From contig JAFEKX020000001.1 in assembly GCA_016893485.2 (NCBI GenBank), positions 2,914,001 to 2,978,000 of the forward strand: a stretch of 64,000 nucleotides of DNA. The letters are read 5' to 3'. The stretch comes from Streptomyces sp. P3 (GTDB lineage Bacteria; Actinomycetota; Actinomycetes; Streptomycetales; Streptomycetaceae). The translations under genes were made by a program, and so were the position numbers. This document shows, one piece after another, positions 10,101 through 22,398 of the stretch. The notes below the pieces were generated by a model. It was not told where the DNA came from. It saw only the letters and a list, made by a program, of their open reading frames with translations, and did not search any database. Each line of letters begins with the position of its first letter. Position 1 is the stretch's first letter.

Positions 10101-10839
10101 CTCGCGGGAACCTTCAGGGCGGCCAGGACCGGGAAGTGGTCCGTGGCCGCCCTTACGTCTGCCTCCGTGACACCGGGCAGGCCGAGCGGTACCCCGCAGC
10201 CGAGCACCTCGATGCCGTGCGAGGCGAAGATCGCGTCGATGCGCTGGAAGGGGTTGCCGGGGTCCAGGTGTACTCCTCGCCCCAGGGGGCGGTGGCCCAG
10301 CAGTCCTGCAGTTCCTTGGCCAGCCGCTCGAAGGTCCGGCCGTCGGGGCGGTCGTTGAGGTCACCGCCCGCGATCACGTGGTCCACGCCCATGCCGGCCA
10401 GCCGGTCGAGGAGCATGCCGCCCTGCTCGTAGCGCTCGTCCTGGCGGAGGCTCAGGTGGCAGCTGAGGACGCCCAGGCGGGTGCCGCCGATCCGTACGAC
10501 CGCGGTCGCGAAGCCGCGTCGGTGTTCGCCGGGGGTCAGGGGAGGAGTACGTCCTCCGAGCGCTCGACGGTCGCCCGGAGCGAGCACAGCAGGGCGGGGC
10601 CCGCGGCGGTGCCTCCGCCGCCGAGGACGACGAGGTCGGACGCGGCTGCCAGGCGGGCCAGTTTCTTGCGCCAGCGGAAGAAACGGGGCTTCCTGGATCA
10701 GGACGAGGTCCGGGGCGCAGGCGCGGATGATCCGGGCCAGGGCGTCGGTGTCGTCGCGCAGTGAGCGGATGTTGTAGCTCAGGACGCGGATGATCGCTGA
10801 ACCGTCGGGTTCGGTGCGGGAGTTGGGGAGCGGCGCCAT
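10097..10839 (-). CDS. endonuclease/exonuclease/phosphatase (EEP) family hydrolase
   Basis: About 247 aa, metal-dependent phosphodiesterase/phosphatase fold related to DNase I and exonuclease III. Motifs: VLSYNIRSLRDD (metal-site Asn), LVLIQEAP (metal-ligand Glu), RLGVLSCHLSL (catalytic His), VIAGGDLNDRPDG (Asp/Asn), RIDAIF and the terminal DHFPVLAAL. Three indels: an extra T near 10690, a missing base near 10540 and one near 10262. It is convergent with the preceding gene and overlaps its stop by 3 bp. No signal peptide is evident, so an intracellular role; substrate unknown. Confidence 0.8.
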
Positions 10840-10889
10840 GTGGATCAATCTACGCCTGACGGGGCGGGGGCGGGTACGTGGGCCGCCGG

Positions 10890-11240
10890 CGGTTGTGTGG
10901 GGCTGGTTGCGCCGTTCCCCGCGCCCCTTAAAAGCAGGAAGTGGGGCGCGAGGAGTGTGGGCGAGTGCCAGTTGTATGTGGCTGGTTGCGCCGTTCCCCG
11001 CGCCCCCAAAGGCAGGAAGTGGGGCGCGAGGATTGTGGGCGAGTGCCAGTTGTGTGGGGCTGGTTGCGCCGTTCCCCGCGCCCCTAAAGGCAGCAAGTGG
11101 GGCGCGAGGAGTGTGGGCGAGTGCCAGTTGTATGTGGCTGGTCGCGCCGTTCCCCGCGCCCCTAAAAGCAGGAAGTGGGGCGCGAGGATTGTGGGCGACT
11201 TCCGGTTGTATGTGGCTGGTCGCGCCGTTCCCGCGCCCCT
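10890..11240. repeat. five tandem copies of a 78-79-bp GC-rich repeat
   Basis: The core GCTGGTTGCG / GCTGGTCGCG recurs at 10902, 10981, 11059, 11137 and 11215, spacings 79, 78, 78, 78. Each unit reads core, CGTTCCCCGCGCCCC, a short A-rich spacer with GCAG(G/C)AAGT, then GGGGCGCGAGGA and GTGGGCGAGTGCCAGTTGT. Within each unit GCGCCCC pairs with GGGGCGC, giving a hairpin. The core belongs to the dispersed repeat family found at eight other gaps in this window. It fills the gap between the EEP gene start and the glkA stop; nothing coding is seen here. Confidence 0.93.
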
Positions 11241-11268
11241 TGGGAGCACAAGCAGAAAAAAAGGGGGT

Positions 11269-12220
11269 CTACATGATCGGGTCCGGTTCTCTGGCCAGGT
11301 CTGCTGCTCCGACCATGCCTGCCTTGTTGCCGAGTTGGGCGGCGATCACGTCGGCCACCGGGCGCCAGTTGCCGCCTACCAGCCAGCGTTTGTAGGACTT
11401 GCGGATCGGGTCGAGGACCAGTTCGCCCTCGTCCGAGAGGCCGCCGCCGACGATGAACGCGGAGGGGTCGAAGAGCGAGGCCAGGTCGGCGAGGCCGGCG
11501 CCGGCCCAGCGGGCCAGTTCGCGGTACGAGTCGACCGCGACCGGGTCGCCCTGCCGGGCGGCCATGGAGATGTGCTTGCCCTCGATGCCCTCGGGGTGCC
11601 GTCGCCGAGCGAGAGAAGCACCTCCGCGGACTCGGGGTCGCGTTCGCCCGCTGCTTGGCGTAGCGCACGAGGGCACGGCCCGACGCGTACTGCTCCCAGC
11701 AGCCCTGTGAACCGCAGCCGCACAGCAGCCCGTCCGGCACCATCCGGATGTGCCCGAACTCGGCGGCCACCCCGAAGTGTCCGCGGCGCAGCTTGTTGCC
11801 GATGATGATGCCGCCGCCGAGGCCGGTGCCGAGCGTGATGCAGATGACGTTGCGGTGGCCCTTGCCGGCACCGAACTTGTACTCGCCCCAGGCCGCGGCG
11901 TTCGCGTCGTTCTCCACGACGACGGGGAGGCCCACGCGGGCCTCGACCTTCTCCTTCAGCGGCTCCTGGCGCCAGTCGATGTTCGGCGCGAAGTAGACCG
12001 TGGAACGCTGGCGGTTGACGTATCCGGCGGCACCGATGCCCACGCCGACGATCTCGTGCCCGGCGCGCGCCCCGTCGACCGCGGCGGCGATGGCGTCCAC
12101 GATGCCCTCGGCCGTGCCCGGGGTCGGCACCTTGTGGGTCGAGAGGATGTTGCCTTCCTCGTCGACCACCCCGGCCGCGATCTTGGTGCCGCCGATATCG
12201 ACGCCGATGGTGAGTCCCAT
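11269..12220 (-). CDS. glkA: glucokinase, ROK family
   Basis: ATP-dependent glucose kinase, in Streptomyces also the key factor of glucose repression. About 317 aa, the normal length. Motifs: ATP-binding VDIGGTKIAAG at residues 8-18, ENDANAAAWGE, TLGTGLGGGII, EFGHIRM (catalytic-site ExGH) and the ROK zinc motif CGCGSQGCWEQYASG. The C-terminus has FIVGGGLSD and PVADVIAAQLGN. Two bases are missing near 11650 and 11600. ATG 12220. Its stop faces the five-copy tandem repeat. Confidence 0.93.
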
Positions 12221-12446
12221 GAATCCCTCAGTTTCGGTCGAGCCCCGCTACGGCCCACCGTACCCGAGGGCCTGGCGCCGGAATCGCGTCGTTCGCCCGT
12301 AGGGCATGGCCGACGGGGTCCGGTGCGTGGAGCCGCGGGGCTCAGGAGGGAGTCATGGGCGAGCCATGGCCACCGGGACAACACCGCAGATCCGCGTGCC
12401 GGACCCCGCCGGCGGACGCGCGTCCGGCGGCAGGCCTTCGGGGCCT

Positions 12447-12943
12447 CTAGTCCAGGTCGATGCGTTCGCCGGGGCCGGAGTCGTCTCCGCCGTCGCCGTG
12501 ATCGTTCTTGAGGTCCTTCAGTTCGCGGTCGCGGGACGTCCAGCGCTGTTCCTGGGCCTGGACGGCGGAGCGGTACGCGGCGAGGAGTTCGTTGCCCGCG
12601 GCCGCGAGGTGGTCGAAGACGTCCGGGTTGCGCTCGATGACGGGCTCGACGGCGGCCCTGGCCTGCTGGACGACCTGTTTGACCACCTGCTGGGCGGCCG
12701 GTCCCGCGACCTGGCCGAGCAGCGGGGACTGGAGGCCGGACAGCCTGTCCGCGACGGTGTCGACGAGCTTGCGCAGTTCCTCGGCGGCCGAGCCGGGCGG
12801 CGGGCCGTACTCGGTGCGGCGGCGGGCCTTCTCCGCGGCGAGGTCTTCGGCGGCCGCCGTCGCCCAGGCGTCGGCGTCGGACGCCCGCACCTCGTCGCGC
12901 GCCTCTTCCGCTCCGGCCTCGGACGGGGGAGGTCTTCGCTCAT
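12447..12943 (-). CDS. conserved actinobacterial protein, DUF5304-like
   Basis: About 165 aa, mostly helical and charged, no membrane segment. After a short acidic N-terminus (MSEDLPP, then SEAGAEEARDEVRAS) comes AWATAAAEDLAAEKARRR, then EELRKLVDTVADRL, AAQQVVKQVVQQARAA and a C-terminal Asp/Gly-rich tail ending ERIDLD. One C is missing near 12928, so the raw ORF from ATG 12943 goes out of frame after five codons. It lies just downstream of the ArsA-like ATPase, and the pair seems conserved in Streptomyces. Function unknown. Confidence 0.72.
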
Positions 12944-13024
12944 GACGGACTCCTGACTACGGTTCGTCTCTACGACGTTACCCGAGTGGGCGTACGTGCT
13001 TCACGGCTGCGCACCCACCAATCC

Positions 13025-14193
13025 TCACCGTCCCTGCGGCCACAGGTCCGGGTCGGGGGCGAAGCGGATGCGCAGTTCGCCCTCGCGCAGGGCGGCGCCG
13101 GCGACCGTGCAGCGGCGCAGGGCCGACGGCAGCGGCACGATCCGGCGGAACCGGCCGACGGTGACGACGAGTTCGTCACCGCGCCGGATCAGGTCGAGCT
13201 CGTCGCGTACGGCGCCGGGCAGCGGGATGTGCCACACCAGCACGCCGTCCTCGGCCAGCCGGTCGGTGACCGGCCACTCGACCGCGGAACCGGCCTCGTC
13301 CGCCCCGGGCACGGCGAGCGCGGCGAGGTCGTCGGTGCCGCGCGGATCGTGGCCGAGGTGGCGGACGGTCCGGACGTCGTACGTCCCCTGCCACTCGTCC
13401 AGCGTCTTGCGCTGCTGCGCGTTGAGACCGGCGAGCCAGGTGTCCTCGACCGACTCGGGCAGCACCCGGTTGGCGACCAGCACGTCGGGGCGCAGGCCGC
13501 GCAGGGCGAGCGCGAGTCCGGCCGCGCGGACGGCGTCGGCACCGGCCGGTCCGGGCTCGGCGACCAGTCGTACGGTCGTGTTCCGGTCGGCGAGAACCGC
13601 TTCCACGGCGGCCAGTTCGACGTCCCAGCGGCCTGCCGTGTCGTAGAGCCACTCGGAGGGCATCGGGACGCCGGCGAGGCGGCCGAGGACCGGGCGGAGG
13701 GCGCGGGCCGCCTGCCGCTCGGCCGGGAGGAGGCGGCGGAGGTAGCGGCGGAGTTCCTCGGGGAGGGCGAGGAGCGCGAGCGCGTGGGGGATCGGTGGGA
13801 GGTCTACGACGAGGAGGTCGTACCTCTCGGACAGGGCCGCGTCCCTGAGGGCTCGGAGGAGGGCGAGTTCCTCGGCGCCGGGGAGGGGGTCAGTTCCTCC
13901 GCGTCCAGGCGGGCGGCGCCCAGGAGTTCGAGGGCGGTGGCGGCTCTGTCCTGGAAGGCGGTGAGGTCCGCGCGGAAGGACTCCGTGGCGTCGGGGCGCC
14001 ATGCCGTGAGGTTCTCGGCGGCCTGCGTGGGGGCCGCTCCCGTCACCACGCCCAGGGCGGCGCCCAGAGTGTCCGCGCGGTCGGCGCCCAGGACCAGGGT
14101 CCGGATGCCGGTGCGGGCGGCGGCTTGTGCGGTGGCTGCGGCGAGGGTGCTGCGGCCGCTGCCGCCTGGGCCGGTGATCAGGAGGGTACGCAT
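13025..14193 (-). CDS. ArsA-family P-loop ATPase with altered Walker A
   Basis: About 389 aa from ATG 14193. The N-terminus MRTLLITGPGGSGRSTLAAA is in the position of the deviant Walker A of ArsA/Get3/MinD ATPases, but the signature lysine of GKGG is Pro and the second lysine is Arg (GPGGSGRST). Later features are LLVVDLPPIPHAL (switch/Walker B-like) and VRLVAEPGPAGADAVRAA, ADVLVANRVLPES. One C missing near 13888. The C-terminal 100 residues contain the ArsA/HSP20-like domain seen in actinobacterial ArsA homologues (RRIVPLPSALRRC). Arsenic efflux is unlikely here: no arsB or arsR nearby. Nucleotide hydrolysis must be tested. Confidence 0.8.
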
Positions 14194-14234
14194 ATGAGTG
14201 AACGGTAGTCGCTCGGTGGGGGTGGGGCGCCGTT

Positions 14235-14301
14235 GCCGGGGGCTCCGCCCCCGGACCCCGTCGGCCCTGAGGGGCCTCGTCCTCAAGCGCCGGACGGGCT
14301 G
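14235..14301. repeat. dispersed intergenic repeat, family B copy 1
   Basis: A GGGGGCTCCGCCCCCGG hairpin followed by GTCGGCCCTGAGGGGCC and TCCTCAAGCGCCGGACGG. The same order recurs at 51633-51700. It lies 33 bp past the stop of the SRPBCC gene and probably forms its terminator. Confidence 0.85.
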
Positions 14302-14333
14302 AAGAACGACCGGCACTGCAGGAGTCCCCTACT

Positions 14334-14777
14334 TCACTTCTCGCCGGACTCCACGCGCTTCTTCAGACCCGCCAGTGCCCGGTCGATGATGACCTTCTCG
14401 GCCTTGCGCTTGATCATGCCCAGCATGGGGATCTTGACGTCGACCGTGAGGAGGTAGGTGACCTCCGTCGCCCCGGTGCCCGCGGACTTGAGGATGTAGG
14501 AGCCGTCCAGGGAGCGGAGCATCTGGGACTTGACGAGGGTCCAGGAGACCTCGTTGTCGCCGGTCCAGGTGTACGCGAGGGTCTGGTCGTCCTTGATCGC
14601 GCCGGCGTCCATGACGAGGCGGACCTGTTCGGCGCGGCCCCGTGCGTCGGTCTTGAGGACGTCCGCCTCCTTCACCTCACCGGTCCAGTCCGGGTAGCGG
14701 GCGAAGTCGGCGATCACTTCCATCACATCGGCCGGTGCCGCCTCGATCGTGATGCTCGAACTGGTGTGTTCCGCCAT
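14334..14777 (-). CDS. SRPBCC / polyketide cyclase-dehydrase-like lipid-binding protein
   Basis: Intact 147 aa with the START/SRPBCC fold pattern: N-terminal SSSITIEAAPADVMEVIADFARYPDWTG, middle beta strands (VRLVMDAGAIKDDQTLAYTW) and a C-terminal helix (IIDRALAGLKKRVES). These proteins bind hydrophobic ligands in a cavity; no catalytic residues can be assigned. No signal peptide. Cotranscription with the ArsA-like gene is possible, but repeat B1 lies in between. Function is unknown beyond the fold. Confidence 0.82.
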   Translation of the reverse strand: MAEHTSSSITIEAAPADVMEVIADFARYPDWTGEVKEADVLKTDARGRAEQVRLVMDAGAIKDDQTLAYTWTGDNEVSWTLVKSQMLRSLDGSYILKSAGTGATEVTYLLTVDVKIPMLGMIKRKAEKVIIDRALAGLKKRVESGEK

Positions 14778-14896
14778 CGCTGTGGCTCCTCCAGATGCGG
14801 ACCGGCAGGGCGTCGTCGTGCGCTGTGCGTGCAGCGTGAAGGCTACCTCCCCGCCAACCCCTTACCGCACTCCCTACCTGCGGACATCAGGGGCGG

Positions 14897-15693
14897 TCAC
14901 CATTCCAGCGCCCAGGGCGTGCCGGTCCCGGCGAAGTGGCCGACGTTGACGCACTCGGTGGCCCTGATCCGCATCCGCCGTACGAGCGGCTGGTGGACGT
15001 GTCCGAACAGTGAGTAGCGGGGTCTGGTGCGGCGGATGGCGTCCAGGAGGGCGCGGCTGCCGCGTTCGAAGCGGCGCGCGACGGTGTCGTAGACCAGCTC
15101 GGGGACCTCGGGCGGGATGTGGGTGCACAGGACGTCGACCTCGCCCACCGCCTCGATCTTGGCCGCGTACTCCTCGTCGCTGATCTCGTAGGGGGTGCGC
15201 ATGGGGGTGCGGAGGCCGCCGCCGACGAAGCCGAAGGTCCGGCCGCCGATCTCGACGCGTTGGCCGTCGAGGACGGTGGTTCCGGGAGCGGCGTACTCGG
15301 GCCAGAGGGTCGGCATGTCGACGTTGCCGTAGGTGGCGTACGTCGGGGTGGGGAAGGCGGCGAACATCTCGGCGTACTGTTTGCGGACCGCCTTCTCGAT
15401 CAGGGTCGCGCGGTCGCCGCCGACCGAGTCCCAGAGGCGGGCGCCGAGTGCGCGGGCCTCCTCGAAGCGGCGGGCCGTGCGCAGCTCGACGAGACGGTCG
15501 GCGTTCTCCTCGCCGAAGAGTTCGGGAAGATCCCGCGCCTGTGGTCGGCGTAGTCGAGGAAGAGGACCAGGTCGCCCAGGCAGATCAGGGCGTCGGCACC
15601 CTCGCCGGATCTGGCCAGGTCACGGGCGTTGCCGTGCACGTCGCTGACCACATGGATGCGCGTCCCGGAGTTTCCGGCGGGTGTGGGTGCCAT
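14897..15693 (-). CDS. metallophosphoesterase
   Basis: About 265 aa calcineurin-like phosphoesterase. The metal-binding motifs appear in order: VVSDVHGNARDL (DxH), ALICLGDLVLFLDY (GD), ATYGNVDMP (GNxD), CTHIPPEVP (H) and FGHVHQPLVRR (GHxH). One base is missing near 15535 (frame breaks at DHRR.DLPELFGEEN). ATG 15693 is preferred over an in-frame TTG three codons earlier. No transmembrane segment, so cytoplasmic. Substrate unknown; the family includes cyclic nucleotide and protein phosphatases. Confidence 0.83.
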
Positions 15694-15989
15694 GACGATC
15701 AAGCGTAGGCGTGTGCGGCAAACGTGAACAGTGGCGGCCGGGCTTGCCGTTACTGGCCAGTCAAGAAAGGCGTGGACTACTGTGCGCGAGGAAACACCAA
15801 TCTGTGTGACGCAGCGAACATCTCGCCGGGACCCCCTGTCGTAGAAGCCATACCGGCGGGTAACGTCCGGGCAGTCCAGTCGTGCTCAGGATTTCAACCA
15901 CCGGGTCCTGACGCACCTGCCCGAGCCGTGGACCGGACCGTCGCATCACACAACGTCGTGGCGCCGGCGCCCTATGAGGAGCAGCAGTC

Positions 15990-17787
15990 TTGCGCGAGTT
16001 CAGCCTTCCGGCTTTGTACGAGGTCCCCGCGGACGGCAATCTGACCGACATCGTCCGCAGAAACGCCGCGCAGCACCCAGATGTCGCCGTCATCGCCCGC
16101 AAGGCGAACGGTGGCTGGCAGGACGTGACCGCCACGGTCTTCCTCGCCGAGGTGCACGCCGCCGCCAAGGGGCTCATCGCCTCCGGCGTCCAGCCCGGCG
16201 ACCGGGTCGGCCTGATGTCCCGCACGCGGTACGAGTGGACGCTGCTCGACTTCGCGATCTGGTGTGCGGGCGCTGTCACCGTGCCGGTGTACGAGACCAG
16301 CTCGCCGGAGCAGGTCCAGTGGATCCTCTCCGACTCGGGCGCCACCGCCGTGATCGTCGAGCAGGACGGGCACGCCGCCGCCGTCGAGTCGGTGCGGGAG
16401 CACCTGCCCGCGCTCAAGCACGTGTGGCAGATCGACGCCGGTGCGATCAACGAGCTGGACCGCGCGGGCAAGGACGTCACCGACGCGACCGTCGAGGAGC
16501 GCAGCTCGCTGGCGAAGGCCGACGACCCGGCGACCATCGTCTACACCTCCGGTACGACCGGCCGCCCCAAGGGCTGTGTGCTGACCCACCGCAGCTTCTT
16601 CGCGGAGTGCGGCAACATCGTGGAGCGGCTGCGCCCGCTGTTCCGTACCGGTGAGTGCTCGGTGCTGCTGTTCCTGCCGCTCGCGCACGTCTTCGGGCGG
16701 CTGGTGCAGATCGCGCCGATGATGGCGCCGATCAAGCTGGGCCTGGTCCCGGACATCAAGAACCTCACCGATGAACTCGCCTCGTTCCGGCCGACGTTGA
16801 TCCTGGGTGTGCCGCGCGTCTTCGAGAAGGTCTACAACTCGGCGCGCGCCAAGGCGCAGGCGGACGGCAAGGGCAAGATCTTCGACAAGGCCGCGGACAC
16901 CGCGATCGCCTACAGCCAGGCGCTGGACACCCCGTCGGGTCCGTCGCTGGGCCTGAAGATCAAGTACAAGACGTTCGACAAGCTGGTCTACAGCAAGCTG
17001 CGGGCGGTCCTCGGCGGCAAGGGCGAGTACGCGATCTCCGGCGGCGCCCCGCTGGGCGAGCGCCTCGGTCACTTCTTCCGCGGCATCGGCTTCACGGTCC
17101 TGGAGGGCTACGGCCTGACCGAGTCCTGCGCGGCCACCGCGTTCAACCCCTGGGACCGCACGAAGATCGGCACGGTCGGCCAGCCGCTGCCCGGCTCGGT
17201 CGTACGCATCGCGGACGACGGCGAGGTGCTGCTGCACGGCGAGCACCTGTTCAAGGGCTACTGGAACAACGAGGCCGCCACGGCCGTGGGCGCTGGCCGA
17301 CGGCTGGTTCCACACCGGGGACATCGGCACCCTCGACGAGGACGGCTACCTCAGGATCACCGGCCGCAAGAAGGAGATCATCGTCACCGCGGGCGGCAAG
17401 AACGTCGCCCCGGCCGTGATCGAGGACCGCATCCGCGCGCACGCGTTGGTCGCGGAGTGCATGGTCGTCGGCGACGGGCGGCCCTTCGTGGGCGCGCTGA
17501 TCACGATCGACGACGAGTTCCTGGGCCGGTGGGCGGCCGAGCACGGCAAGCCGGTGGGTGCCACCGCGGCGTCGCTGCGTGACGACCCGGATCTGCTGAG
17601 CGCGATCCAGGACGCGGTCGACGACGGCAACGCCGCGGTGTCGAAAGCGGAATCGGTGCGGAAGTTCCGCATTCTGTCCTCCCAGTTCACGGAGGAGTCG
17701 GGCCACCTGACGCCGTCCCTGAAGCTCAAGCGCAATGTGGTGGCGAAGGACTACGCGGACGAGATCGAGGCCATCTACCAGAAGTAG
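15990..17787 (+). CDS. long-chain acyl-CoA synthetase (AMP-forming, FadD15-like)
   Basis: Activates fatty acids to acyl-CoA through an acyl-adenylate. About 598 aa from TTG 15990, preceded by AGGAG at 15977. The adenylate-forming motifs are complete: [16 protein letters not shown] (P-loop, about residue 190), [28 protein letters not shown] and the C-terminal hinge [17 protein letters not shown]. It closes with [20 protein letters not shown], typical of long-chain enzymes. One extra G near 17287 splits the raw frame before DGWFHTGD. Convergent with the cholesterol oxidase gene. Could take part in sterol side-chain or general fatty-acid catabolism. Confidence 0.92.
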
Positions 17788-17824
17788 AGCGGCGGTTGGG
17801 ACTTCACGAGCATCCCTGGGAGGT

Positions 17825-19875
<2,051 letters not shown>

Positions 19876-21014
19876 CTAAAGCAGTGCCCGGAGCTTCTCC
19901 GCCAGGAGGTCCCAGCGCCAGCGGTCCTCCACCCACCGCCGCCCCCGCTCACCCATGTTCTGACGGAGTTCCGCGTCGGCGAGCAGCGCGAGGATGCGGT
20001 CCGCGGCCTCCTCCGGGAGCCACCCCGGACGACCCAGCCGGTCTCCCCGTCGAGGACCGCGTCGGGCGCACCCCGGAGTCCCCGGCGACGACAGGCAGCC
20101 CCGTGGCGGACGCCTCCAGGTAGACGATGCCGAGCCCCTCGACGTCCAGGCCCCCACGCCGCGTCCGACACGGCATGGCGAAGACGTCGCCGGCCCCGTA
20201 ATGCGCGGGCAGTTCGGCCCAGGGCACCGCCCCCGTGAACCGCACGGATTCGGTGACCCCGGTCTCCCGCGCGAGCCGGTGCAGATCCTTCTCGTACGGC
20301 CCCCACCCACGACCAGCAGCACAGCGTCCGGCTGCCGGGCAAGAATCCGCGGCATCGCGAGGATCAACGTGTCCTGCCCCTTGCGCGGAACGAGCCGGGA
20401 CACACAGACGACCACCGGCCGGTCGGTGAGCCCGAGCCGCGCCCGCACCTCCGCCCCACCCGACCCGGGATGGAAGACCTTCTCGTCCACACCCGGCGGC
20501 AGTTGGACCATCCGAGCGGCAGCCTCGGGACTCAGCGCGGCGGCGATACGCGAGCGCGTGTACTCCCGAGGTAGGTGATCGTGTCGGTGGACTCCCCGAT
20601 GCGGTGCAGGAGTTGACGCGAGGCGGGCAGCTGCGCCCACCCCGCCTCGTGCCCGTGCGTCGTGGCGACCAGCCGCTCCGCACCGGCCTTCCGCAACGCC
20701 GGCGCCATCAGCCCGAGCGGCGCAGCCGCCCCGAACCACACCGCCGTACACCCGTGTTCCCGCAGCAGCCCGACGGCCGTACGGGTCGCCGCGGGCGTCG
20801 GCAGCAGCATCGTCGTGGTGTCCCGTACGACGGTGAAGGGCTGCTCGGCGTCGAACGCGGCCGTCGCCTCGGCGCCCTCCCGCCCCCGCTTCCACGTCGA
20901 CGCGTACACGACGAGCCGCTCGGGCTCCAGCCGTAGCGCCATGTTGTGCAGAAAAGCCTGGATGCCGCCGGGCCGGGGCGGAAAGTCATTGGTCACGATC
21001 AGGGTCTTGCGCAC
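19876..21014 (-). CDS. GT4-family mannosyltransferase, PimB-like
   Basis: Likely GDP-mannose-dependent alpha-mannosyltransferase of phosphatidylinositol mannoside synthesis. Start GTG 21014 (VRKTLIVTNDFPPRPGGIQAFLHN, the N-terminal Rossmann entry of PimB-type enzymes). Further motifs: ATTHGHEAGW, LPPGVDEKVFHPG, VSRLVPRKGQDTLI (donor phosphate-binding Arg/Lys), and EGLGIVYLEASATGLPVVAG with the EX7E donor site. Four or five indels (near 20570, 20300, 20070 and 20030) break the raw frame, making this one of the worst affected genes. The corrected protein is about 380 aa. Acts at the inner membrane face. Confidence 0.84.
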
Positions 21015-21145
21015 GCGGCAGACCCTACCGGCCCCACCGGACGACGACTCACAGGCCCGCACGGCCGCGCTTCATGGCCATCGCACAGCAGATCGGGAGA
21101 ACATGTGGCCCACATCCGCAGGCACGGCACGGAACAGGGGCTCAG

Positions 21146-22381
21146 GTGGAGATCGCGGGCGTGGGACGGCGGCTGGCGCCGCTGCTGGGAACCTGGGGCC
21201 TGACCCGAGTCGTACTCCTGCTGTTCGTCTTCAAGGTGCTCGTGTTCCCCGGCCCGGACGTCACCAGTGACGTGTCGGTGATCTACCACGGCTGGTACGA
21301 CACGCTCCGCCACGGCGGCTTCCCGCTGGACGACGTCACCTGGCAGTACCCGCCCGCCGCCGCCCTCCCGATCCTCTCCCCCGCCCTGCTGGGCTTCCTG
21401 GACTACGCGTCGGCGTTCTTCGTCCTCGCCTTCCTGGCCGACCTGACCGTCCTGGCCCTGCTGGTGTACACGGGCCTGCGCCCCGGCCGCACCCTCCGCG
21501 GCGCCTGGGTCTGGACCGCGGGCGTCCCCCTCCTCGGCCCCACCGCCTACGCCCGCTACGACGTGATGGTGACCGCCGTCGCCGTGGCAGCCCTGCTCGC
21601 GGGCGCCCGCCACCCCCGCGTGATGGGAGCGCTGGCCGGCTTCGGCGCGCTCCTGAAGGTGTGGCCGGCGCTGCTCCTGCTGGGCGCGATCAAGCGCCGC
21701 GCGTGGGGAGCGGCGGCGCTGACGGTGGCAGCGGTGGCGTCCCTCTTCGCGGTGTCGATGCCGGGCGCGTTCGCCTTCCTGAACTTCCAGCGCAACCGCG
21801 GCACGGAGGTGGAGTCGCTGGGCTCCCTCGTCTTCCACGTGGCCCGGCACTTCGGCTGGCAGGGCCAAGTCCTCCTGAACTACGGCTCGGTGGAGTTCGT
21901 CGGCCCCTACGTCAACTGGGTCAGCACCGCCGCCCTGGGCCTCACCGCGATGGCCTTCGGCTGGCTCATGCTCTGGCGTCTGATGGCGGCCCGCTTCCTC
22001 CCGCACACCCTGGCGGACGCGGCCTTCGTCGCGGTCCTGATGTTCACGGTCACCAGCCGTGTCATCAGCCCCCAGTACATCGTCTGGCTGATCGGCCTCG
22101 CCGCCGTCTGCTCCTGCTTCCGAGCCAGCCGTATGCGCCGCCCGGTCACCCTGGTCCTGGCCGCCGCCCTCGTCACGGTCCTCGAGTTCCCGGTCTGGTT
22201 CGCCCACGTCGTCAACAGCGACGCCCTGGGCGTGACCCTGCTCCTCGTCCGCAACGGCCTCCTGGTGGCGGCGACGCTCATCGCCGCACGCGAGCTGTGG
22301 CGGGCGTCGGTCACCTGGGCGGACGTACCGCCCCTACCGACTCAGGCGACGCGCTCGAAGGCGACGTCGGCGTCTTCCTGA
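21146..22381 (+). CDS. GT87-family polyprenyl-linked mannosyltransferase-like membrane protein
   Basis: About 411 aa from GTG 21146; an in-frame ATG at 21074 is an alternative. Roughly ten hydrophobic segments span the protein, e.g. RVVLLLFVFKVLVF, FFVLAFLADLTVLALLVY, AALGLTAMAFGWLMLW and LLLVRNGLLVAATLIAA. Loop motifs DVSVIYHGWYDTL and DDVTWQYPPAA near the N-terminus and SPQYIVWLIGL near the C-terminus fit the GT87 (DUF2029) family of periplasmic GT-C mannosyltransferases. Intact frame. It is divergent from the PimB-like gene, suggesting joint work on mannolipid or glycan assembly; acceptor unknown. Confidence 0.8.
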   Translation: MEIAGVGRRLAPLLGTWGLTRVVLLLFVFKVLVFPGPDVTSDVSVIYHGWYDTLRHGGFPLDDVTWQYPPAAALPILSPALLGFLDYASAFFVLAFLADLTVLALLVYTGLRPGRTLRGAWVWTAGVPLLGPTAYARYDVMVTAVAVAALLAGARHPRVMGALAGFGALLKVWPALLLLGAIKRRAWGAAALTVAAVASLFAVSMPGAFAFLNFQRNRGTEVESLGSLVFHVARHFGWQGQVLLNYGSVEFVGPYVNWVSTAALGLTAMAFGWLMLWRLMAARFLPHTLADAAFVAVLMFTVTSRVISPQYIVWLIGLAAVCSCFRASRMRRPVTLVLAAALVTVLEFPVWFAHVVNSDALGVTLLLVRNGLLVAATLIAARELWRASVTWADVPPLPTQATRSKATSASS

Positions 22382-22398
22382 GGCAAGTCCCGCCCGGA

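Noticed and set aside
10890..11240. CRISPR array
   Set aside because: Repeat units are contiguous with almost no variable spacers and have GC-rich hairpins; no cas genes are present.
13025..14193. Arsenite pump subunit ArsA proper
   Set aside because: No arsB, arsR or arsD near it, and the P-loop lysines are missing.
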